Translations under genes and position numbers: made by a program
Notes under the pieces: model-generated
What the model saw: only the letters and a program-made list of their open reading frames with translations
What the model was told of the DNA's origin: nothing
The model's database searches: none
Source of the DNA: UBA1206 sp041672465
GTDB taxonomy: Bacteria; Bacillota; Clostridia; Oscillospirales; CAG-382
Assembly: GCA_041672465.1 (NCBI GenBank)
Contig: JBAYZO010000077.1
Coordinates: forward strand, 1-5,876
Direction: 5' to 3'
DNA: 5,876 bases
In this document: positions 1 through 5,633 of the stretch, one piece after another
How the letters are laid out: each line of letters starts with the position of its first letter
Position numbering within the stretch: position 1 is the first letter of the stretch

Positions 1-104
1 TTAAGCTCAAAGCCAGTAATTTTTTCAAGTTTTCCCATCCTTTCGACGTCCGCGTCCGAGCTCTTATCATTATTATCAAGAGCTCGGTTCACAGATGAAA
101 TCAT
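1..104 (-). CDS. Possible partial CDS, N-terminal ~35 residues of an unknown protein (runs off left edge)
   Basis: After the lipoprotein stop codon (138-140) the same minus-strand frame stays open to the window edge. The first ATG is at 102-104 and gives a hydrophilic, charged start (MISSVNRALDNND...) ending ...MGKLEKITGFEL at the edge. There is no signal peptide or membrane segment, and I do not recognise the family. The 33-bp gap from the lipoprotein stop would make it the fifth gene of the ribokinase operon. Against it: no clear Shine-Dalgarno sequence precedes the ATG, and a 10-bp inverted repeat lies inside the first codons. An internal ATG at 36-38 has AAAGG directly abutting it, too close to be a normal ribosome binding site. 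It could instead be 3' untranslated sequence. Low to moderate confidence. Confidence 0.4.
   Translation of the reverse strand, partial: MISSVNRALDNNDKSSDADVERMGKLEKITGFEL
56..87. repeat. Perfect 10-bp inverted repeat (hairpin)
   Basis: CCGAGCTCTT at 56-65 is the exact reverse complement of AAGAGCTCGG at 78-87, with a 12-nt AT-rich loop (66-77). The stem is much more GC-rich than its surroundings. Neither strand has a T-run directly after the stem, so it is not a typical intrinsic terminator. It lies just after the DUF4430 lipoprotein gene and inside the possible partial reading frame, so it could be an mRNA-stabilising or processing hairpin, a protein-binding site, or a coding coincidence. 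Confidence 0.6.
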
Positions 105-137
105 CGTCGATTTATTAAATCTTATTTTTGATTCAAA

Positions 138-599
138 TTACCATGAAACAGTTTCAAAAAGCAGTTGAACATAATCTCCGTTGCGTACTTGAGACGAATT
201 CGCACCTACAAGCAGGGAATCACCATTGATGTATCCCATCCAGTAACTACTGTTCGTTCCGTTAACATACGAATCGACGGAGGTGATGAATCCACTATCC
301 GTGGCCGAAACTTGGGCAATCCCTTTGCTACTACAAGCTCCAACAAAAGCTTCATACACGGTTGGATTTGATGATACAACAGTAACCGTTCCGTTAAACA
401 GCTCGATGTCATTAGGGCCCATAATCTGCAAGTAAACCGTTTTGGTGACTTCGTACCCCGAAAGTGTTGCCGGTGCATAACTGCCAGTATCGGACCCGAG
501 TTCAAAGACAGTTGGAGCAGCGGTAGTTGTTTCTTGTTCGCAACCCATGAAAGCGAACAAAGCAAAGAAAGCAAGAGCTAAACCTAATACTTTTTTCAT
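138..599 (-). CDS. Small secreted lipoprotein with a DUF4430 (transcobalamin C-terminal-like) domain
   Basis: A 153-residue protein with a lipoprotein signal peptide: KK near the N-terminus, a hydrophobic stretch (residues 4-17) and a lipobox ending in Cys20 (AFMGC), predicted to be lipidated and anchored on the outer face of the membrane. A Thr/Ala-rich linker (about 21-30) follows. The rest, about residues 50-150, resembles the DUF4430 domain; its hallmark is the C-terminal YWMGYINGDSLLVGA stretch and the closing NGDYVQLLFE strand. In transcobalamin/intrinsic factor the related domain helps bind cobalamin, but in bacterial lipoproteins the ligand is mostly unknown. The start is supported by a perfect AGGAGGT (604-610) four bases before the ATG. 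It begins 32 bp after the metallohydrolase stop, so it is very likely co-transcribed with it. Two cysteines remain (Cys20, Cys89); only Cys20 is expected to be lipidated. Confidence 0.8.
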   Translation of the reverse strand: MKKVLGLALAFFALFAFMGCEQETTTAAPTVFELGSDTGSYAPATLSGYEVTKTVYLQIMGPNDIELFNGTVTVVSSNPTVYEAFVGACSSKGIAQVSATDSGFITSVDSYVNGTNSSYWMGYINGDSLLVGANSSQVRNGDYVQLLFETVSW

Positions 600-631
600 T
601 TTTACCTCCTATATGTTCAACACTGTACGTG

Positions 632-2074
632 TTAAATCCCAATAAAGATTGGATTCGTGATGGCATAGAGCGCCTCATCACCAATTACTTCGATAACAAA
701 CCAATCGCCAACTTCAACGTCGTTAATCGTCACGATGTCATCAAGAAGCATCGAACCATCGATGGCAGAAAGAGTGCTTACAATTTCGCCATTCTTATAG
801 ATATTGATGGTCCTCATTTGATCCCGTGAGAACACTGATAAATTGATTGTTACTGTGGTAGCCTCATTTAATGAATAAGTTTCGCCATACCCAACGTTAC
901 CAATTGTTGCAATGACCATCGGTCCATTAGTTATAAAGCTATTCCCGGCTTTAATAGCTTTCATGATGTTTTCTTCGGTAAAATCTCCATCAATGTGAAC
1001 AACAGTAGTGGGAACACCACTATATACTCCTCGACGAAGATAACTATCGGTATAGATACCTTCAGGAGTTGAAAGATTAGCATATTGAGCCGTGTAAGTT
1101 CCGGTGATTGAATGATTGTCAGATCCACCGGTCGCTGGCAAATATTTAATGTCTCCTGCAGCATACTGATTGAGCAATTCGAACCACTTCAACTTTGCTA
1201 AAAGGTTTTCGTTGGCGTTTGGTTCATATAAACCGTTCCAAATTTCAATTGTGTCGAATTCTTCGACAATTTCCCAATAGTAAAATCCGAGTAAAGAAGT
1301 CGCGAAGGGATGATTGATTTGGGCAATACCACCGCTACGGATGATTTCTTGCATCATATCGGTGATGTCAGCGATAGGATCATCACCTTTTAGGATACTA
1401 ATATCCGCCTGTTCAAAGACATTTCCGATGCCAAGAGATTGAAAATGGCCAAAATCAGTGGTGACTTCGACAGCGCGAATAGCTCGAAACATAATCGGAT
1501 TGCCAACTGCATCATACGCAGCCACAAAACGGTTTCCCTGCACCCATTCCGCTAAACCGGCAGCGGAATTGTGATCAGAGAGAAAACCATAATGGAGTCC
1601 GTTATTAATGTTAGAAAGCAGAACTTCATCGACAGTCTGTTTGCCATCACTATACACTGTATGTTGGTGCAAATCACCCATATACCAACCAGATGCTGTA
1701 CCATCATAAAGATGTGTTAAACGAACGTCATCAAGGTAATAAGTTTTGTAACTTTCAACAGAAATCGTCCGTGAAACCTTGGCATACTCTGGTCCACGAA
1801 CATAGGTTAGCGTATAAGTACCTTCATCCAAGAGTAAACAGTATCCGGACAAAACATTAGAATTGATTCGTTCCATATCGCCATTCGGATAAGTTATTAT
1901 TATGCCTGCAGTTATCATGTCCCCTGAATCAGTAAAAATTCTGCCATAGATTGTCGCAGGGTAGGTTTCTTCGGTGATGTTTGATATGTCATCAGTTGTC
2001 GTGGTCTGCGAACTAGTGCATCCGACAGTAAATGATAAACAAAGAATACAAAATATTATTAGTAATTTTTTCAT
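632..2074 (-). CDS. Lipid-anchored PHP-domain metallohydrolase, CehA/McbA family
   Basis: A 480-residue surface lipoprotein: signal peptide with lipobox FTVGC (Cys19), a Thr-rich linker (22-30), a carboxypeptidase-regulatory-like beta-sandwich (about 38-115), then a PHP metallohydrolase domain (about 128-355) and a C-terminal beta region (about 365-480). All PHP metal-site motifs are visible: DLHQHT (H136, H138), SDG (D143), SDHN (D167, H168), E203, GH (H210), QINHP (H255) and GGSDNH (D319, H321). The site therefore looks catalytically intact. Members of this family hydrolyse phosphoesters or, in CehA/McbA, carbamate or similar esters; the substrate here cannot be read from sequence. The ATG lies 10 bp after the repressor stop. 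Its purine-rich GAGGAAAGG (2089-2097) lies inside the end of the repressor gene and about 14 bases from the ATG, longer than usual, so coupled translation is plausible. Family call is firm; specificity is unknown. Confidence 0.9.
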   Translation of the reverse strand: MKKLLIIFCILCLSFTVGCTSSQTTTTDDISNITEETYPATIYGRIFTDSGDMITAGIIITYPNGDMERINSNVLSGYCLLLDEGTYTLTYVRGPEYAKVSRTISVESYKTYYLDDVRLTHLYDGTASGWYMGDLHQHTVYSDGKQTVDEVLLSNINNGLHYGFLSDHNSAAGLAEWVQGNRFVAAYDAVGNPIMFRAIRAVEVTTDFGHFQSLGIGNVFEQADISILKGDDPIADITDMMQEIIRSGGIAQINHPFATSLLGFYYWEIVEEFDTIEIWNGLYEPNANENLLAKLKWFELLNQYAAGDIKYLPATGGSDNHSITGTYTAQYANLSTPEGIYTDSYLRRGVYSGVPTTVVHIDGDFTEENIMKAIKAGNSFITNGPMVIATIGNVGYGETYSLNEATTVTINLSVFSRDQMRTINIYKNGEIVSTLSAIDGSMLLDDIVTINDVEVGDWFVIEVIGDEALYAITNPIFIGI

Positions 2075-2084
2075 AATTGAATAA

Positions 2085-3104
2085 TCATCCTTTCCTCACT
2101 TTTGTACTATTTCGAATAATCAAGTTGGGTTCAAGCTGATGATATTCGTTTTCCCGCCCAGAATTCTTCAAACGATCATATAATAAGTTCCAAGCTTGTT
2201 CACCAAGTATCGAAATTGATTGATGAATCGTTGTCAAAGGGGTTGGAAGAATGGCTGAAAAAAACAAATCGTCAAAACCGACTATCGAAATATCGTCCGG
2301 AACTTTCATTCCCCGCTCTTGCACAGCTTGGTACGCCCCGTAAGCCATTAGATCATTCGATGCAAAGATGGCGGTTACTCCGTGATCCAGTAAATGCAAT
2401 GCAGCTTCAAAGCCACTTTCAAACTGATAATTACCGACGGCAACAAGATCTTCATCGAAAGCAATTCCCGATTCGGTGAGAGCATTAATATATCCTTTGA
2501 GACGACGTTCAGCCGTATAACTGCCACGGGGTCCGGTAATGCATCCGATTTTGATATGGCCAAGGGAAATTAAATGTTTCGTTGCCATCATTCCACCCTT
2601 GCTATGGTGAATTGAGACTCCCGAGCATTTCAAACCTTCAATCCAACTATCGAGAGCAACAAAGGGGACATCTAAATCCTCGAGCATCGTGATAAAACAT
2701 GAACTTCTCTCTTTGTTTTTATCTTGTGAAAATGCTATGATTAGGCCATCAATACCACGGTTGATGAGTAAATTTACCGTTGCCCAATCTTTAACGGGAT
2801 CATTGTTCGTATTAGACAGAATCATCGAGTATCCGGAAGCGGTACAGAACTGATCAACACTTCTCGCAAGTTCAGCAAAGAAAGTATTAGCAATGTCGGG
2901 AAGAATTAAACCAATCGTATTTGTCTTCTTAGTGACGAGCCCGACAGCAAATTGATTAGGCACATAATTATTTTTGGCAGCGATTTCACGAATCAGCCTT
3001 GTCGTTCCCTCAGAAACGGTATTCGGTTTATCATTGAGAACGAGAGAAACAGTCGTTACCGACACATTTGCTTCACGAGCGATGTCTCGGATTGTATATT
3101 TCAT
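2085..3104 (-). CDS. rbsR: LacI-family transcriptional repressor, RbsR-like
   Basis: A 339-residue regulator with the standard LacI-family layout and length: N-terminal helix-turn-helix (TIRDIAREANVSVTTVSLVLN, residues 4-24), hinge region with the presumed minor-groove-inserting leucine (L56 in QFAVGL), and a periplasmic-binding-protein-like sugar domain (about 62-335). Ligand-pocket landmarks include IANTFF (71-76), TAERRLKGY (197-205), ASNDLMAYG (248-256) and GFDDLFFSAILPTPLTT (276-292). I start it at the ATG at 3102-3104 and not at the TTG just upstream, because GAGGTGA (3111-3117) is then six bases away. The ATG overlaps the ribokinase stop as TGATG, so translation is probably coupled. 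Sharing an operon with ribokinase, and a perfect LacI-type palindrome at the operon promoter, point to a ribose-responsive autorepressor. The effector (ribose or a related sugar or sugar phosphate) is inferred from context. Confidence 0.88.
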   Translation of the reverse strand: MKYTIRDIAREANVSVTTVSLVLNDKPNTVSEGTTRLIREIAAKNNYVPNQFAVGLVTKKTNTIGLILPDIANTFFAELARSVDQFCTASGYSMILSNTNNDPVKDWATVNLLINRGIDGLIIAFSQDKNKERSSCFITMLEDLDVPFVALDSWIEGLKCSGVSIHHSKGGMMATKHLISLGHIKIGCITGPRGSYTAERRLKGYINALTESGIAFDEDLVAVGNYQFESGFEAALHLLDHGVTAIFASNDLMAYGAYQAVQERGMKVPDDISIVGFDDLFFSAILPTPLTTIHQSISILGEQAWNLLYDRLKNSGRENEYHQLEPNLIIRNSTKVRKG

Positions 3105-4039
3105 CAATTCTCACCTCGTTTATGAGAATTATGATTGATAAAATCACAAATTTCAGAACTACAAGGAATTGAGCATTGGGCTCCAAGCCGAGAAATAGTA
3201 AAAGCGGCAGCGGCTGAAGCGATAGAAAGCGCATCGATCACTTTGGAACCGCCGGCGAGTGCCACCGCAATTGAACCAACAAAAGTGTCGCCAGCCGCGG
3301 TCGTATCGACTACTTTTACGGGATAGGCAGACACTTTTTTAATGGTATCCTTATTTCCATAAATACATCCGTCTTGACCGAGAGTAAGAATTATTTCTTT
3401 GATACCTTTATTAAGAAAAAAAGCGATGGCTTCGAGTGCAAAATTAGGATTTTTACTAGAAAAGGAAGTAATCTTTTCGGTTTCAGTTTCGTTAGGAATG
3501 ATTAAATCGACATCATGAAGAAGCATCTCGTCAAGTGCTTGAGCAGGTGCAGGATTGAGAATCGTGTACATCTTCTTCGCTTTTGCGACCGCTAACCCAT
3601 ACGATACTGCGCTATAGGGAATCTCCATTTGCGTCAGATAAATGTCTCCCGGCTGAGCATCGGTCAAAATCGCGTCAATTTGAGTCGAAATGGTTTTAAA
3701 ATTAGCGCCAGGGGCAACGACGATACGGTTGTCATCACCGGTGATTAGGATAAGAGCAGTCCCTGTCGGTGTCGTTGAATGTCGATAGATGTTATCCACA
3801 TTGACCCCATCTTTTCGAAGACCGTTAATAAGTTCTTCACCAAAAATGTCGTTTCCGACAGTGCCAGCTATCAAAACTTCTGCTCCTTGACGTGCGCAAG
3901 CAATGGCTTGATTAGCTCCTTTACCTCCGGGATTCAAAAAAAATTCGTCTCCAAAAACGGTTTCTCCTTTTTTGGGAATCGAGTGAATCCGAAAAACCAT
4001 ATCCATATTTAAACTGCCAACAATAAAAATTTTATGCAT
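3104..4039 (-). CDS. rbsK: Ribokinase (PfkB family)
   Basis: A 311-residue cytoplasmic sugar kinase predicted to convert D-ribose plus ATP to ribose 5-phosphate for the pentose phosphate pathway. Signatures run in order along the protein: GSLNMD (N11, D13 for sugar binding), the first PfkB signature NPGGKGANQA (36-45), QMEIP (E139), LNPAPA (161-166), PNETE (182-186) and the second signature VVDTTAAGDTF (243-253). D251 is the expected catalytic base, and D245 together with the GAQCSIP tail (286-292) forms the monovalent-cation site known in ribokinases. Its length and motif spacing match E. coli RbsK closely. The frame is open 30 codons further upstream, but that stretch would translate the operator and promoter; the ATG at 4037-4039 aligns with the family start and has GGGGA (4046-4050) six bases upstream. 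First gene of the operon. A different pentose or nucleoside substrate cannot be excluded. Confidence 0.93.
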   Translation of the reverse strand: MHKIFIVGSLNMDMVFRIHSIPKKGETVFGDEFFLNPGGKGANQAIACARQGAEVLIAGTVGNDIFGEELINGLRKDGVNVDNIYRHSTTPTGTALILITGDDNRIVVAPGANFKTISTQIDAILTDAQPGDIYLTQMEIPYSAVSYGLAVAKAKKMYTILNPAPAQALDEMLLHDVDLIIPNETETEKITSFSSKNPNFALEAIAFFLNKGIKEIILTLGQDGCIYGNKDTIKKVSAYPVKVVDTTAAGDTFVGSIAVALAGGSKVIDALSIASAAAAFTISRLGAQCSIPCSSEICDFINHNSHKRGEN

Positions 4040-4077
4040 AAGGGTTCCCCAATCGAAATAGAATTGGTAAATCGCTT

Positions 4078-4095
4078 TAGTAAAACGTTTTACTA
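4078..4095. promoter_or_regulatory. LacI-family operator (18-bp perfect palindrome)
   Basis: TAGTAAAACGTTTTACTA is a perfect 18-bp palindrome with the central CG typical of LacI-family operators. It sits between the predicted -10 element and the ribokinase ATG and covers the predicted transcription start (about 4094), so a bound repressor would block initiation. The adjacent rbsR-like gene is the obvious candidate regulator. The arms (GTAAAA) differ from the CcpA cre consensus at the outer TG/CA positions, so catabolite control through this site seems less likely but is not excluded. Confidence 0.85.
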
Positions 4096-4100
4096 TATAC

Positions 4101-4129
4101 ATGCTACACCAAAACAAAAAAACTGTCAA
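4101..4129 (-). promoter_or_regulatory. Sigma-70-type promoter of the ribokinase operon
   Basis: On the minus strand, a consensus -35 TTGACA (4124-4129) is followed after exactly 17 bases by TAGCAT (4101-4106), a four-of-six -10 match. Initiation is expected near 4094, inside the operator, which leaves a leader of about 55 nt before the ribokinase ATG. The spacer is T-rich. A strong -35, a mediocre -10 and an overlapping operator is a normal arrangement for a repressible promoter. Confidence 0.75.
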
Positions 4130-4191
4130 GAGCCAATCACGAAATCAAAATCTGTTTTTTTAAATGATGATTGACTATCAATCCTTGACAG
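4123..4191. repeat. 8-bp inverted repeat with arms CTGTCAAG / CTTGACAG, one arm over the -35 box
   Basis: CTGTCAAG (4123-4130) and CTTGACAG (4184-4191) are exact reverse complements 53 bases apart. The first contains the -35 TTGACA of the minus-strand ribokinase promoter; the second carries an oppositely oriented TTGACA with no convincing -10 behind it. A smaller hairpin, GATTGA-CTA-TCAATC (4169-4183), abuts the distal arm. The function is unknown: it may be a two-half-site regulator target or chance. Confidence 0.4.
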
Positions 4192-4219
4192 TAAGAAAGA
4201 TGCGCCAGTACTTTCCTTT

Positions 4220-4248
4220 AAAAAGGCATGAGAAAAAACTCTCATGCC
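4220..4248 (-). terminator. Intrinsic terminator of the alpha/beta hydrolase gene
   Basis: GGCATGAGA (4225-4233) pairs perfectly with TCTCATGCC (4240-4248), giving a 9-bp stem with a 6-nt loop. Read on the minus strand the stem is followed by five Ts (4220-4224). It lies about 24 bp beyond the hydrolase stop codon and before the ribokinase promoter, so it separates the two transcription units. Confidence 0.8.
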
Positions 4249-4271
4249 CATTTCTATTGATGCGATGAAGT

Positions 4272-5204
4272 CTATTTTAAATAAGGTGTTTTCCTTAATT
4301 GATCACATCGTTGATGAAGAATATTTAGAACAAAAAGGTTAGGGTATTCTTCTTCAAAAGCGTGATATGAACCTTTGATGACATTGAGAATAGTCGCAAC
4401 TTTTGAGGCCTCGAGACGTTTGGCAAAGGCAATTCCTTCATCGCAAAGACAATCAATTTCTTGCGGTTCAACATAAGCAAACGGTAAATTATTTAACGAA
4501 TCCGCATATAGAGGAGAAGCATAACCGATGTTGATTGGGTTTACTTTCCCAAGATACAATTTCCACATTCGTCTGGTTGCAGCAGTTGACCAAGTAGCAA
4601 GCGGATATGTCTTTAAACTCTTTCCAAGTTGTAGATAATCCGTCACGGGATATATTAACATCTGCATTGCGATTGAAAACGTCTTTCGATCTCTTGCCAT
4701 TAGTGACACTGCTGCCGCTAAGCACCCGCCGGCACTATCACCATATACTACGAAACGATTATTATTGACCATCAGTGTTTTAGCGTTATCATAGATAAAT
4801 TTCGTTGCTTCATAGCAGTCTTCAACGGGAATTGGATATTTATATTTGTAAGAAGTCCTATATTCTGGCAAAAAAACTCTACATTTAAGTTCGTTGGCAT
4901 AAAAACAAGCATTTATAAAATTAATCGGAGCAAACCCCCCAAAAAATCCTCCCCCATGTAAGTAGATAATTGTTGGGGCGTTAGTGTCCAACCGATCGGG
5001 GTTTATAACGTAACAGTTTAAAACAGCATCTTCATACCCTTTTACTAATATTTTTGTTTTTGTTGTATTCAAAATGGGTTTGAATATTTTTCCTTTAAAA
5101 TCATTTATCCAAAAGAATAATCGCAGCAATGGATTCGTCAGTTTTAGGTTTCCTATTCCTAATTTTGGACCACGTAATGCATTGGAATATTGATATCGCT
5201 CCAT
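4272..5204 (-). CDS. Alpha/beta hydrolase, HSL/acetyl-esterase type
   Basis: A 310-residue cytoplasmic esterase/lipase-like protein without signal peptide. Family landmarks are all present: oxyanion-hole motif YLHGGGF (HGGG at residues 83-86), nucleophile elbow GDSAGG (Ser157), catalytic Asp in EIDCLCDEG (Asp251, in the place of the usual DPLRDEG) and catalytic His in GSYHAF (His281). Hormone-sensitive-lipase-type enzymes cleave short acyl esters; the natural substrate is unknown. Two starts are possible. I prefer the ATG at 5202-5204, with AAAGGGG seven bases upstream; an in-frame ATG at 5220-5222 adds MKRGFI and has AGGGG about nine bases upstream. The gene is separated from the ribokinase operon by its own terminator, so a shared function is not implied. 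The cysteines flanking the catalytic Asp are uncommon for the family. Confidence 0.85.
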   Translation of the reverse strand: MERYQYSNALRGPKLGIGNLKLTNPLLRLFFWINDFKGKIFKPILNTTKTKILVKGYEDAVLNCYVINPDRLDTNAPTIIYLHGGGFFGGFAPINFINACFYANELKCRVFLPEYRTSYKYKYPIPVEDCYEATKFIYDNAKTLMVNNNRFVVYGDSAGGCLAAAVSLMARDRKTFSIAMQMLIYPVTDYLQLGKSLKTYPLATWSTAATRRMWKLYLGKVNPINIGYASPLYADSLNNLPFAYVEPQEIDCLCDEGIAFAKRLEASKVATILNVIKGSYHAFEEEYPNLFVLNILHQRCDQLRKTPYLK

Positions 5205-5515
5205 AATAAAGCCCCTTTTCATGAGAACTGTCCCCTAATATTTAAAAAAGATCGGCTATGTCACCAAAACATCGGTAATGATTTCATTATTTTTTCAACT
5301 TTAGACACTACTAAACAAAACGTTGCTAATAATTGTTCGAATTTATCGTCTTGAGGTCTTTGCTGATGCTACTTGAAGATTTAAAGTGTCATTATTCGTA
5401 GTATTATTATCTACCAATATTACTATATCACATAAAAAAGAATTTTCTATCTGATAAGCAAAACAATCCCATAAGCCTTTGATAAAGAAAAATGATTGAT
5501 TTATAACATGATTTT

Positions 5516-5543
5516 ATCGTTTCCAAATTTTGTCAAAAACGAT
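5516..5543. repeat. 7-bp inverted repeat ATCGTTT / AAACGAT
   Basis: ATCGTTT (5516-5522) and AAACGAT (5537-5543) are exact reverse complements separated by 14 AT-rich bases. It lies directly beside the 22-bp palindrome at 5545-5566, upstream of the plus-strand promoter. Possible operator or chance in AT-rich DNA. Confidence 0.35.
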
Positions 5544-5544
5544 T

Positions 5545-5566
5545 ACATAATTAGTAATAATTATGT
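5545..5566. promoter_or_regulatory. 22-bp palindrome upstream of the plus-strand promoter, candidate operator
   Basis: ACATAATTA (5545-5553) and TAATTATGT (5558-5566) form perfect 9-bp arms around a 4-nt spacer GTAA. The site ends about 31 bp before the -10 element of the plus-strand gene, a position suited to a dimeric regulator. The arms are AT-rich, so it is a poor terminator and its significance is uncertain. Confidence 0.45.
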
Positions 5567-5594
5567 GTTCCTAGTTTTATTTTTGATATTATCG

Positions 5595-5603
5595 TGCTAT
5601 ACT
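5595..5603 (+). promoter_or_regulatory. Extended -10 promoter of the right-edge gene
   Basis: TGCTATACT contains a TGn extension and a five-of-six -10 hexamer (TATACT, 5598-5603). No good -35 is present at 16-18 bp (only T-rich sequence such as TTTTAT), which is tolerated when the -10 is extended. Transcription would begin near 5610, giving a leader of about 25 nt that holds the ribosome binding site. Confidence 0.6.
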
Positions 5604-5633
5604 ATCAATAAAAAACTTTAGGAGTGACAATTA

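Larger units (their letters stand above)
5205..5633. other. AT-rich divergent intergenic region, no gene seen
   Basis: This 429-bp region separates the minus-strand hydrolase from the plus-strand gene. I find no convincing reading frame on either strand (the longest ATG-started candidates are about 14 codons or fewer, without ribosome binding sites) and no tRNA-like fold. It contains the plus-strand promoter, two inverted repeats listed separately, and a short near-palindrome TAATGA-TT-TCATTA (5276-5289). A possible minus-strand extended -10 (TGTTATAAA, 5500-5508) lacks a properly spaced -35 and would leave a leader near 300 nt for the hydrolase, so the hydrolase promoter is not assigned. Confidence 0.6.

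Noticed and set aside
56..87. Intrinsic terminator after the DUF4430 gene
   Set aside because: The stem is strong but has no T-tract on either strand.
619..633. Small hairpin AACAC-TGTAC-GTGTT between the two lipoprotein genes
   Set aside because: Only 5-bp arms, no T-tract, overlaps the stop codon; too weak to call an attenuator.
165..829. Open frames on the plus strand and other minus frames over the two lipoprotein genes (for example 165-371 and 629-829 plus, 206-574 minus)
   Set aside because: They overlap well-supported genes, lack ribosome binding sites and show no recognisable protein features.
3105..3107. TTG start for the LacI-type repressor
   Set aside because: The ATG at 3102-3104 has better spacing (six bases) from GAGGTGA and begins the usual family N-terminus.
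4040..4129. 30-codon N-terminal extension of ribokinase
   Set aside because: It would translate the promoter and operator; the internal ATG at 4037-4039 matches the normal ribokinase start and has a ribosome binding site.
4185..4214. Plus-strand promoter starting with TTGACA at 4185-4190
   Set aside because: No acceptable -10 at 16-18 bp (best is TACTTT, three of six), and no plus-strand gene follows.
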